From positions 248,001 to 312,000 of the forward strand of contig NZ_JABWDU010000003.1 of the NCBI RefSeq assembly GCF_013371465.1: DNA of 64,000 nt. The letters run 5' to 3'. The DNA comes from Ensifer oleiphilus. Its GTDB lineage: Bacteria; Pseudomonadota; Alphaproteobacteria; Rhizobiales; Rhizobiaceae. A program made the position numbers and the translations under genes. Position 1 is the stretch's first letter; each line of letters starts with the position of its first letter. The notes beneath the pieces are model-generated. The model was not told where the DNA came from, ran no database searches, and saw nothing but the letters and a program-made list of their open reading frames with translations. Positions 52,870 through 60,840 of this stretch are shown here, one piece after another.

Positions 52870-54878
52870 GGGTTGATTTTCCTGAGAATTAGAGTTCCGA
52901 ACTGTTGTTGGCGCGCAGCCCATCCAGGCGGCACCAGCGTGGTCGAACCATCTTCCAGAATGATCGCTGGGCCGGTGACAACGTCCTGACGATCGAGGCT
53001 TTCACGGTGGACAATACGTGCCTCGTGGCGCTTGCCATCGATGGTCACTGTCCGCTTCGTTTCGCCCCGTTCTTCAGCCGACGTGTGCCGGTCGAGAAAA
53101 TCGGCACCGATCTTTCCGGTTGCCGCAAGCCGCATCTGGACGAGTTCGACCGGCGCGCCTGGCATCGAGTGCCCAAAGCGCTGACGGTAGGTATCGTGAA
53201 ACGCCTGCAACAGGCTTTCGGGATCAACCATCTGGACGGAAACGGGATGGGCCTGGCCGGCGTAGCGCATCTCAACTGTTGCGGAGTAGCAGGAGGCAAC
53301 GTCCTCTACCCCTTCCTCCTGTAGAAGCCTGGCGCCCTGCTCACGAAGCAGGGCGTGTGTCTGCTCAAGGAGTGACCGAGCATCCGGGTTGTGGGCGAGA
53401 CCACTCAGCGGGGCAGAAACGTCATGGCGGATGTCGGCATGCAACATGCCCCAGGCCGACAGCACGCCAGTGCCGAAGGGAACAATGACCTCCGAAATGC
53501 CGAGTTCGTCAGCCAGAGCGGCGCCGTGCAGCGGACCTGCCCCACCAAAGGCGAGGAGCGAAAAATCGCGAGGATCGATACCGCGACGCATGGTCAACGT
53601 CCGGATGGCATTGGCCATCATCGCGTTCGCCACAGCGAGCACGCCCGCGGCGGCGGCGTCAACGTCGATGTTCAATTCACGGGCCAGCGACCCCATCGCC
53701 TCCTCGGCTGCGCCAACATCCAGGTTCATCCGACCGCCAAGGAACCAGGCTGGATCGATCCGCCCCAAGAGAAGCTGCGCGTCCGTAACGGTCGGTTGCG
53801 TTCCACCGAGCCCGTAACAGGCTGGACCGGGATTGGCGCCGGCGCTCAATGGTCCGACGCGCAATCCGCCAGCTTCCGCACGCGCGATCGATCCACCTCC
53901 CGCACCGATCGTATGCAATTCCACCACCGGCATCTTCATCACGTTGTCGGCGATGTCGCCTTCCGCGGACAAGGTCATGCGTCCGTCGATGACCAAGCTC
54001 ACGTCCGAAGACGTGCCGCCCATGTCGATGGCGATGATGTTCAGCCGGTTCAACGTTTGCGATATGGTCTCGGCAGCGACCACGCCCCCAGCGGGGCCTG
54101 ACAGAATGGTTTGAATGGGCTGGCGCGCGACAAGTTCGGCCGAACAAATACCGCCGCTCGAACGCATCACGTGCAAGGGTGCTGTGCATTCCCGTGCACC
54201 AAGTTCCCGCACGAGTTCAGCCAGATAGGTTTCGACCGTGCGGGCGACATAACCTGTTGCGACCGTCGTCGATGTCCGCTCGAATTCTCCTTGTTCCGGC
54301 GCAATCTCGTGGGAGAGCACCACGGAGATCTGCGGAAGACGCTTGTGGAGCAGCGCCTTGAACTCGAGCTCATGAACAGGGTTCTTGTGGGCGTGCAGGA
54401 AACACACGGCAACGCTGCGCACGCCCTCGGCGGCCAGCCAGTTTGCGAGCCTATCGACGTCCGCCACCTCGAGCCGTGTCTCAACCGAGCCATCATGACG
54501 GATACGTTCACGAACCGTGTGGACGTCTTTTGGGTGAACCAGCGGATCCGGCTTCTTGGGCTTCAGACTCCAGATATCCTTGTTGCCTGCCCGTCCGAGC
54601 GACAACACATCGTGGAAGCCTTCGGTTGTCACCAGCGCAATGCGCTCACCGGTGCGCGACAGAATGGCATTCAATCCCGCCGTCGTACCGTGAACGAGAA
54701 AATCGATCTCCCTTGCTATGCCAAGTTCATCCAGTCCCTGCAGCATCCCCTTTGCAGGCTCACGGGGTGTGCTGAGCACCTTGTATGTTCGAGTGCTTTT
54801 GGCGTGGGTATCGATCACGACGATATCGGTGAATGTTCCTCCGATATCGACCCCGACACGCAAATGGGGCGAACTCAT
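52866..54878 (-). CDS. hyuA: hydantoinase A/5-oxoprolinase A-type subunit
   Basis: The ATG at 54878 with GGAGG five bases upstream gives 670 residues, MSSPHLRVGVDIGGTFTDIV onward. It has the actin-like phosphate site DIGGTFTD, HGTTAGLNAILSRTG, the second-domain IAIDMGGTSSDVSLV and the RGIDPRDFSLLAFGGAGPLH block. HyuA carries the ATPase half of the lactam-opening enzyme. An earlier in-frame ATG at 54899 is less well placed. The upstream ABM-domain gene ends 70 bp before. Confidence 0.92.
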   Translation of the reverse strand: MSSPHLRVGVDIGGTFTDIVVIDTHAKSTRTYKVLSTPREPAKGMLQGLDELGIAREIDFLVHGTTAGLNAILSRTGERIALVTTEGFHDVLSLGRAGNKDIWSLKPKKPDPLVHPKDVHTVRERIRHDGSVETRLEVADVDRLANWLAAEGVRSVAVCFLHAHKNPVHELEFKALLHKRLPQISVVLSHEIAPEQGEFERTSTTVATGYVARTVETYLAELVRELGARECTAPLHVMRSSGGICSAELVARQPIQTILSGPAGGVVAAETISQTLNRLNIIAIDMGGTSSDVSLVIDGRMTLSAEGDIADNVMKMPVVELHTIGAGGGSIARAEAGGLRVGPLSAGANPGPACYGLGGTQPTVTDAQLLLGRIDPAWFLGGRMNLDVGAAEEAMGSLARELNIDVDAAAAGVLAVANAMMANAIRTLTMRRGIDPRDFSLLAFGGAGPLHGAALADELGISEVIVPFGTGVLSAWGMLHADIRHDVSAPLSGLAHNPDARSLLEQTHALLREQGARLLQEEGVEDVASCYSATVEMRYAGQAHPVSVQMVDPESLLQAFHDTYRQRFGHSMPGAPVELVQMRLAATGKIGADFLDRHTSAEERGETKRTVTIDGKRHEARIVHRESLDRQDVVTGPAIILEDGSTTLVPPGWAARQQQFGTLILRKINP

Positions 54879-54948
54879 TTCTTCCTCCAGGTAAGACATT
54901 TCATATTGTCGCGCCCTCCTTCGGCCTTAGCCGACGGGCAAGATATTT

Positions 54949-55278
54949 TCAGGCACCGTGCCGGGCGCACGGACCGACCTCGTAGAGTTTGGCTGCACCC
55001 ACAGCGTCAGCAGCACTGGAAAGCAAAGGCTGCATCTGCACGCCGTCCTCGTGGCGCCCGGCGGACTGCAGCCAGGTCTGGTAGCTTCCGACTGAGGCCC
55101 AGAGAGCTGTAACGAGCACCTCGTCGCCGTCAGGAAAAAGGGCTTGGACTTCGACCCCAAGGCATCCGGGCGACGCAAGGGCGCGTTCCGGAATGCGCCG
55201 ATCCCGAAAGAATCGCAGTAGATCCTGGCTCCCGCCGGCTTTGGGCCTCAAGCTCAGCACACTTCTGATCATGAACAT
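54949..55278 (-). CDS. ABM-like (antibiotic-biosynthesis monooxygenase) domain protein
   Basis: From the ATG at 55278 the product has 109 residues, MFMIRSVLSLRPKAGGSQDL onward. A ferredoxin-like alpha/beta pattern with LLRFFRDRRIPERALASPGCLGVEVQA and VLVTALWASVGSYQTWLQS resembles small ABM/HmoA-type domains. Such proteins are cofactor-free oxygenases or heme-binding proteins, and a function cannot be fixed here. It lies between the regulator and hyuA genes on the same strand. The start is uncertain; ATG 55272 is equally possible. Confidence 0.55.
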   Translation of the reverse strand: MFMIRSVLSLRPKAGGSQDLLRFFRDRRIPERALASPGCLGVEVQALFPDGDEVLVTALWASVGSYQTWLQSAGRHEDGVQMQPLLSSAADAVGAAKLYEVGPCARHGA

Positions 55279-55443
55279 CTCGCTATCAATTTCGGTTTTC
55301 TTTTGCGGAGCCGGTTCACCCTGCCCGTCGTTCTCTGCAGCCAACAGAAATCCCTCTCCCGCCGGCGTCAGCCAACGGGCAGTGCAACTGCGTTCAAATC
55401 GGGATCTTCTAACTGCCTGCGTTCATTGGCAGTCGAGCGGCAA

Positions 55444-56049
55444 CTAGGTCTCGGTCTCGATGTGAGGCGCGTCTTCCGGATCGTCTCCGAAATACTCCAT
55501 CGTACAGGTATGGAGCATAACCGCGATGCGGTCCGTGTGGTTCCAGGTCGTATGGGTTCGTGTTGAGGCGTAATGCAGCGAGTCGCCCTGTTCCAACACG
55601 TAGACATTCCCCTCGATTTCGACGGTCAGCGCCCCCTCGACCATGAAGATGAATTCCTCACCTTCGTGCGACATCGGCTCGGTTCGGCGGCCGGGCGGCT
55701 CAGTGATGAGCGCGCTGCTCAGGACGCTTCCGGGGAACTTCGTGGAGAGACGCTCGTAGGTGGCCGAGTTCGGACCAATTGCATACGGGACCCGCTTGTT
55801 GTGGCGGGTGTCGGCCGCGCCTCCGACCGGCTGCTCCAGGAACTGGTTGATGGAGCTATCAAGCGCCCGCGACAACGCCAGCAGCGACGTCAGCGAAGGC
55901 ATCGTCAGCCCGCGCTCGATCTGCGAAATAAAGCTGAAGGACAGCCCGGATTTCTCCGCCACATCCTTCAGGGTAAGCTTCAATTCCTTGCGTCGACGCC
56001 GCAGCCGCTCCGTCAGCCCGACGGAGCCATTAATCTGGTCCACAGACAT
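55444..56049 (-). CDS. XRE-cupin transcriptional regulator of the hyu operon
   Basis: The 201-residue protein has an N-terminal Cro/CI-type helix-turn-helix (LTLKDVAEKSGLSFSFISQIERGL) and a C-terminal cupin_2 domain (SHEGEEFIFMVEGALTVEIEG). This is the PuuR-like architecture, where the cupin senses a small molecule. It is the first gene of the hyu/permease/proC unit. The start may instead be GTG 56043, since GGGAGGG sits only one base from ATG 56049 but seven bases from the GTG. Two matching operator-like sites lie just upstream. Confidence 0.9.
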   Translation of the reverse strand: MSVDQINGSVGLTERLRRRRKELKLTLKDVAEKSGLSFSFISQIERGLTMPSLTSLLALSRALDSSINQFLEQPVGGAADTRHNKRVPYAIGPNSATYERLSTKFPGSVLSSALITEPPGRRTEPMSHEGEEFIFMVEGALTVEIEGNVYVLEQGDSLHYASTRTHTTWNHTDRIAVMLHTCTMEYFGDDPEDAPHIETET

Positions 56050-56058
56050 CCCTCCCAG

Positions 56059-56079
56059 AATTGTTCTGTGACTACAATT
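56059..56079 (-). promoter_or_regulatory. operator-like inverted repeat 1 upstream of the XRE-cupin gene
   Basis: AATTGT (56059-56064) and ACAATT (56074-56079) are perfect complements with a 9-nt spacer. The site is within 10-30 bp of the start codon and so would overlap the promoter or leader. It matches a second site 50 bp upstream. Confidence 0.75.
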
Positions 56080-56108
56080 TCGCCCAAGCCGGCGTCGCCG
56101 TCAAGAGA

Positions 56109-56129
56109 AATTGTAATGCCACTGCAATT
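56109..56129 (-). promoter_or_regulatory. operator-like inverted repeat 2 upstream of the XRE-cupin gene
   Basis: AATTGT (56109-56114) and GCAATT (56124-56129) repeat the arm and spacer layout of the first site (9-nt spacer) with one base changed. Centre-to-centre distance is exactly 50 bp, about five helical turns, which would let two dimers bind the same face of the DNA. Confidence 0.75.
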
Positions 56130-56578
56130 TTGTATCTGTTAGCGGATCTGTGCTGACGGTATGAACCGTAAGAGGTCAATGGGTAAAAGCACTTCGGTCG
56201 GCAATGCCGATCCGACCAGCAGAATCTCAGTTCCCCGACGGACCCCGGTGAATGCGGGCAGGTTATTGTTGAGGAGTGCAGTTCGTCACGCCCATTGTAA
56301 GCGTTAGCGTTAGTCTCAGCGGCAAACCGCCAGCGAACCGACCTTGTCGGGTATGATAGCGCATATGGGCAAGATGGAGAGGGCAATGACGATGGAGAAT
56401 CGGGATCTTCGTGAGCTTGTGCCCTGGCATCCACCGCTCGTCACGTCGTTTGCGGGCGGTCCATCTCCGCGTGAACTGGCCGCGCAAGCTCCGCGCATCG
56501 GCGTGCAGTGAGCGCGTGGAAGCGATAATTCCTCCTTGGGACGGCCGGCCAGACATGGCCGATCGCCCCATGGAGCTC
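56130..56578. other. intergenic region upstream of the XRE operon
   Basis: This stretch follows the operator sites of the XRE operon, which is read leftward, and so holds its upstream DNA. I see no gene I can support. The GC content and absence of a recognisable motif match non-coding DNA. Confidence 0.4.
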
Positions 56579-56743
56579 CTATCTTCCTCTCATGGGCACA
56601 TCAGGTGCAAGAGCCGAGACGGTATTGCCGAACATTGCGGTGATGCCGCCAACGAGAGGCGAAGGCTCTTTCGAGCTCGCATCGTAGATGCATGGCGTCG
56701 AGACGACGGCCGAGCAAAGCGCAAGGATGATAGCGAGTTTCAT
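56579..56743 (-). CDS. 54-residue secreted small protein
   Basis: From the ATG at 56743 the product begins MKLAIILALCSAVVSTPC, a plausible short signal peptide, and ends DVPMRGR after 54 residues. AAAGGAG lies six bases upstream of the start, an excellent ribosome-binding site. The middle YDASSKEPSPLVGGITAMFG is hydrophilic to mildly hydrophobic. No canonical lipobox. No family recognised. It lies 41 bp downstream of ohr on the same strand, so it may be co-transcribed with it. Confidence 0.55.
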   Translation of the reverse strand: MKLAIILALCSAVVSTPCIYDASSKEPSPLVGGITAMFGNTVSALAPDVPMRGR

Positions 56744-56784
56744 CACATGCTCCTTTGACTTGAGTGGGAGCTTGCGCCGCCTGC

Positions 56785-57201
56785 CTAGGCGACAGTGAAC
56801 TCGACATTGATGTTGCCGTGTGTCGCCTTCGAATAGGGGCACGTCTGATGGGCTTCATCGACGAGCGCCCGCGCGACGTCTGGATCGATGCCGGGGATGC
56901 TGATCCTCATCCGGGCCTGCAGGAGATAGCCGCCCTCGGCCGCGGCAAGATCGACTTCGGTGTCGACAGAAAGGTCGTCCGGGAGCTTGATCTTCCGGGC
57001 TGCAGCGGCAAAGCCCATTGCCCCGATGAAGCAAGCCGACCAACCGGCCGCAAAGAGCTGCTCCGGATTAGTGCCGGGCCGAGCGCTACCCGGAGGCGAC
57101 AGCTTGATATCGAGCTCGCCATCGCTGCTCCTGGCGACGCCATCGCGCCCGCCGGTGGTGCGGGTCTTGCCTGTATAGATAACCTTGTCGATCTTGGTCA
57201 C
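56785..57201 (-). CDS. ohr: organic hydroperoxide resistance peroxiredoxin Ohr
   Basis: The GTG at 57201 (GGAG seven bases upstream) gives 138 residues, MTKIDKVIYTGKTRTTGGRD onward, the usual Ohr length. The two catalytic cysteines are in GWSACFIGAM and HQTCPYSKAT, with the conserved RISIPGIDPDVARALV. Ohr reduces lipid and organic hydroperoxides with dihydrolipoyl-type electrons. No ohrR (MarR) gene is adjacent; instead a two-component pair and a shared promoter motif (57302-57317) are close by. ATG 57228 would add nine residues. Confidence 0.92.
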   Translation of the reverse strand: MTKIDKVIYTGKTRTTGGRDGVARSSDGELDIKLSPPGSARPGTNPEQLFAAGWSACFIGAMGFAAAARKIKLPDDLSVDTEVDLAAAEGGYLLQARMRISIPGIDPDVARALVDEAHQTCPYSKATHGNINVEFTVA

Positions 57202-57301
57202 GGGATCACTCCATCGCTTGTGTCGCATACCGTGCGACTGTGTTGACGGGGTGTGTTCTGACAGGCCAGCGTATCCGGCATGTTTTCAGAAGCGCCGGAA
57301 A

Positions 57302-57349
57302 TGTATCAATGTGTAGCTATGCTCGCACCGGATACAGTCTCGGACACAT
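57302..57349 (-). promoter_or_regulatory. candidate response-regulator site in the ohr promoter
   Basis: TGTATCAATGTGTAGC at 57302-57317, followed by GGATACA (57330-57336) and GGACACAT (57342-57349). The same elements recur in the divergent hydrolase/dipZ promoter with 14 of 16 matches in the first block. The motif lies 100-150 bp upstream of the ohr start, in the gap after the histidine-kinase gene. Confidence 0.55.
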
Positions 57350-57376
57350 GGCTGCCTAACCTTGTCGGGTCCAACG

Positions 57377-58699
57377 TCACGAGATCACCAGCTCGGCAGC
57401 CAGCCCGCCGCCATCACGATTGTAAAGCCGAACAGAGCCGCCGATAGCCGAGGCCAATTGTTGGGCGATGGCCAAGCCCAGACCAGTTCCGCCGGTTTCC
57501 CGATTGCGCGACTGTTCGAGCCGATAGAAGGGCTGCATGGCGGCCTCCAGGAGGTCATCCGGTATGCCCGGACCACGGTCCATCACCGTGATGGCGATCT
57601 CGCCCTGTTGCCTGCGGTCGACGCGGATTTCCGCCGCACCGGCGAACTTCAGGGCATTGTCGATGAAGTTCGATAGGATCCGGCGCAGTGCATGCGGCTT
57701 GGTCTCGATCCTGGCTTCGACGGCGCCGGTAACCGACACAGCCTTGCCCGTATCCTGATAGTCGTAGCAAATGCTCTCGACGAACGAGGCGATCTCGATG
57801 CGCGACGGCTTCTCGACGTTGCCATGCGCGCTGCGCGCATAGGCGATGCCGTCCTGCACCAGCCGCTCGATTTCGCCGAGGTCATTCAACAGCTTTTCCT
57901 TTTCCGGTGTATCGTCGGCGAGATCCGCCCGTAATCGCATGCGGGTGATCGGCGTCTGCAGGTCATGTGAGATCGCCGCAAGGATCTGCACGCGCTCGTC
58001 GAGGTAATGCGCGATCCGTTCGCGCATCGCGTTGAAGGCGCGGACGGCATGTGCGACTTCGCTTGGCCCCTCTTCACTCATCAACGGGGTCCTCCTGTTC
58101 GGATCCAGTGCATCGGCAGCCGAGGCAAGATCCGCAAGCGGTCGGATTGCCTGCCTGACGGCAAACCAGGCGCAGAACACGAGAAGTGCCATCTGCATCG
58201 CAAGGACATAGGGAAGCCATTGCGCCATCGGCATTACGCCTGTGGGCATGACGTCGATGGTCAGCGGGCTGCCGTCGCTGAGTGCAAGGTGGGCCTGCAG
58301 GCGTCTGTCGTCACCCGGAATGGACTCCACGCGCAGAGGAAAGCGGCCCCCCACTGCCTCCTCGATCCGACCGGCGATCTCCCGGCCTCTTGTCGACATA
58401 TCAGGCGCGCCGGGAAGGCCGGCGCCGAGCACCAGCCGATAATTGCCGCGGCTGAGCCGCTGGAGCCAAGGTTCCCTTTCATCGGCTGGCAATCGGTCAA
58501 GAACAGCGATCGACGTCGCGATATCGGTCTCGAACGTACCCAGCATCACGGCCTTCGCAGACATGTAGCGCTCGGCGAAAAGCACGCTGAACGCCAGTCC
58601 ATAGGCGATCACAAGGCCGACAAAGAAGATGAGGAAAAGCCGCGCCCTGAGGGTGCGGGGCCACAGCCCGCCGGATCGAAGCGCAACGCCTGCGGTCAT
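57377..58699 (-). CDS. EnvZ-like sensor histidine kinase
   Basis: The 440-residue protein has two membrane segments (about 20-45 and 160-185) around a periplasmic sensor region, then HAMP (RQAIRPLADLASAADAL), HisKA with AAISHDLQTPITRMRLR and HATPase_c with NFIDNALKF, DRGPGIPDDLL and GGTGLGLAIAQQL. It overlaps its response regulator stop by four bases (58696-58699), as coupled two-component pairs do. The target genes likely include neighbouring ohr and the hydrolase/dipZ genes. Confidence 0.92.
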   Translation of the reverse strand: MTAGVALRSGGLWPRTLRARLFLIFFVGLVIAYGLAFSVLFAERYMSAKAVMLGTFETDIATSIAVLDRLPADEREPWLQRLSRGNYRLVLGAGLPGAPDMSTRGREIAGRIEEAVGGRFPLRVESIPGDDRRLQAHLALSDGSPLTIDVMPTGVMPMAQWLPYVLAMQMALLVFCAWFAVRQAIRPLADLASAADALDPNRRTPLMSEEGPSEVAHAVRAFNAMRERIAHYLDERVQILAAISHDLQTPITRMRLRADLADDTPEKEKLLNDLGEIERLVQDGIAYARSAHGNVEKPSRIEIASFVESICYDYQDTGKAVSVTGAVEARIETKPHALRRILSNFIDNALKFAGAAEIRVDRRQQGEIAITVMDRGPGIPDDLLEAAMQPFYRLEQSRNRETGGTGLGLAIAQQLASAIGGSVRLYNRDGGGLAAELVIS

Positions 58700-59436
58700 C
58701 GGCGAGGCTCCGAAATCTCGACAGGCATGGAGAAGACATAGCCTTCGCTGCGCACGGTCTTGATATAGGTCGGCTCGCGCGCCTCATCCCCGAGCCTCTG
58801 TCGAAGGCGGCTCACCAACAGATCGATCGAGCGGTCGAAAAGCTCCGTTTCGCGCCCCTGGGTCAGGTTGAGCAGCTGGTCGCGGTTGAGCACCCGCTGC
58901 GGGTGATCGATGAAGACGCGGAGCAGCCGATACTCGGCGCCGCTGAGCGCAATCTCCGTACCTTCCTTGTCGAGCAGGTGACGGCCAACTGTGTCGAGCT
59001 GCCAGTCGCCGAAGGCAAGCAACTGACCGGCCTCTGATATCTGCAGATTGGGTGGCAGCATGCGGGTACGGCGAAGCACGGCCTTGATGCGCGCGAGCAG
59101 CTCGCGCGCGGCAAAAGGCTTGGGCAGATAATCGTCAGCGCCCATTTCCAGGCCGACGATCCGGTCGGTTTCATCGGAGCGAGCCGTCAGCATCAGGATA
59201 GGCGTTGCCTTGTGCTTTCCGGCCCGCAGTTCACGGCAGAGCACAAGCCCGTCGTCGCCCGGCATCATCAGGTCGAGTACGATCAGATCGGCCGTGTCGG
59301 CTTCGAGGAATTTCCGCATCTGGCGACCGTCCGCGGCGACGGTCGTTCTGAGGCCGTTCCTCGTGAGATAGCTGGAAACGAGTTCACGGATTTCGCGATC
59401 GTCATCAACAATCAGGATATGATCGACATGCTCCAT
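58696..59436 (-). CDS. OmpR-family response regulator
   Basis: From the ATG at 59436 the product has 246 residues, MEHVDHILIVDDDREIRELV onward. The receiver has the acidic pair DDD, phospho-acceptor D in VLDLMMPGDDG and K in YLPKPF. The C-terminal winged helix has RLLRVFIDHPQRVLNRDQLL and DLLVSRLRQRLGDE. It overlaps the sensor-kinase gene and is probably the regulator of the shared promoter motif found upstream of ohr and of the hydrolase/dipZ pair. Confidence 0.93.
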   Translation of the reverse strand: MEHVDHILIVDDDREIRELVSSYLTRNGLRTTVAADGRQMRKFLEADTADLIVLDLMMPGDDGLVLCRELRAGKHKATPILMLTARSDETDRIVGLEMGADDYLPKPFAARELLARIKAVLRRTRMLPPNLQISEAGQLLAFGDWQLDTVGRHLLDKEGTEIALSGAEYRLLRVFIDHPQRVLNRDQLLNLTQGRETELFDRSIDLLVSRLRQRLGDEAREPTYIKTVRSEGYVFSMPVEISEPRR

Positions 59437-59550
59437 CTCAAGGCTTCTTCCTTTGTCGGTGGACGTCCCCGGAGCGGCTCCGCGCCCCGGTTCCGTAGAC
59501 TTTAAGCTGGTCGTCGCGAAGAGCAATTCCCAATGCGGCGACCGCCTGCG

Positions 59551-60603
59551 TTAGAGCCGGGCGACATCGAGCACCGCCTGAGCGAAGGCCTCCGGCGCCT
59601 CCTGTGGCAGGTTGTGGCCGATGCCGCCGGTGATCGTGCGATGTTCGTATCGTCCCGAAAACTTGGCGGCGTACACTGACGGTTCAGGATGTGGCGCGCC
59701 ATTCGCATCGCCTTCCAGCGTGATCGTCGGCACAGAAATCTTCGGGCCGGTGGCAAGCTTTTCCTCAAGAGCATCAAAGCGGGCTTCGCCTTCTGCAAGG
59801 CCAAGACGCCAACGATAGTTATGGATCGTGATCGCAACGTGATCTGGGTTGTCTAGCGCCCGGGCTGACCGCTCGAAGGTCGCATCGTCAAACTGCCAGG
59901 CAGGCGATGCGGTGCGCCAGATCAACCCAGCGAACTGACGAGTGTTCTGCCGGTAACCCAACTGCCCGCGTTCGGTGGCGAAATAGAACTGATACCACCA
60001 GGCAAGCTCCGCCTCAGGCGGCAGCGGTTTCGCGTTTGCCATCCGGCTGCCGATCAAATAGCCGCTGACGGACACCATGGCTTGGCAACGTTCCGGCCAG
60101 AGCGCCGCCATGATGTTGACCGTTCGCGCGCCCCAATCACAGCCGGCAATGATCGCAGTTTCGATGCCCAGAGCATCCATCAATGCGATCATGTCTGCCG
60201 CGAGCGCGGCCTGCTGGCCGTTGCGCGGCGTCTCAGACGAAAGGAACCGGGTTGTGCCGTAACCGCGGAGATAGGGGACGATCACCCGATAGCCTTGGGC
60301 AGCGAGCAAAGGCGCGACATCGACGTAGGTATGGATATCATAGGGCCAGCCATGCAGTAGCAGGACGACGGGATCGTGCTCGCCCCCCGCCTCGGCATAG
60401 CCGATTTCGAGTTCGCCTGCCCTGATGCTGTTCAGGGATCCGAAAGAATTGTTGGCATCTGGCCTGACTGTCGGTCGCTGCATGGTCAATGCATCGGCTA
60501 ACTGCGCCCGAGCAGCACCAGGCAGACCAAATTCAACAGCAGCGACAGCCGATGCCGCCATGCCGAACAGGCGGCGGCGGTTGAGATTGATTTCACCTGA
60601 CAT
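59551..60603 (-). CDS. Tat-exported alpha/beta hydrolase (haloalkane/epoxide-hydrolase-like)
   Basis: The ATG at 60603 (GGAGAG upstream) gives 350 residues with a twin-arginine signal, NLNRRRLFGMAASAVAAVE. The fold marks are LLLHGWPYDIHTY (oxyanion region), AIIAGCDWGARTVNI (the nucleophile position, aspartate in DWGAR) and EHRTITGGIGHNLPQE (catalytic histidine). An aspartate nucleophile with the W next to it is typical of epoxide hydrolases. It is transcribed divergently from dipZ and shares the candidate regulator motif. Confidence 0.9.
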   Translation of the reverse strand: MSGEINLNRRRLFGMAASAVAAVEFGLPGAARAQLADALTMQRPTVRPDANNSFGSLNSIRAGELEIGYAEAGGEHDPVVLLLHGWPYDIHTYVDVAPLLAAQGYRVIVPYLRGYGTTRFLSSETPRNGQQAALAADMIALMDALGIETAIIAGCDWGARTVNIMAALWPERCQAMVSVSGYLIGSRMANAKPLPPEAELAWWYQFYFATERGQLGYRQNTRQFAGLIWRTASPAWQFDDATFERSARALDNPDHVAITIHNYRWRLGLAEGEARFDALEEKLATGPKISVPTITLEGDANGAPHPEPSVYAAKFSGRYEHRTITGGIGHNLPQEAPEAFAQAVLDVARL

Positions 60604-60681
60604 GGGGCTCTCCGTTCGTTCGATGACGATCGGGAGAAAGCCGTGCTCATGTATCCCGCTGATTTCCGCAGCGGCCTTTAT

Positions 60682-60760
60682 TGTATCGCTGTGTAGCGCC
60701 ATCAGCCTGTTCGTACAATTCGGTACGTTTTCCCCTCGCGCCGGACACATCCCGGATACG
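60682..60760. promoter_or_regulatory. candidate response-regulator site between hydrolase and dipZ
   Basis: TGTATCGCTGTGTAGC at 60682-60697 matches the ohr-promoter block at 57302-57317 at 14 of 16 positions. GGACACAT (60743-60750) and GGATACG (60754-60760) lie further on, in reversed order relative to ohr. The region serves two divergent genes, the hydrolase (start 60603) and dipZ (start 60841). Confidence 0.55.
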
Positions 60761-60840
60761 TCGCTCCAACTCCATGACAAGCGTTGCTGGAGCGGGTCGC
60801 CCCTCCGGAGACGCAGCAATCGATTTCAAGGGAAACGACG

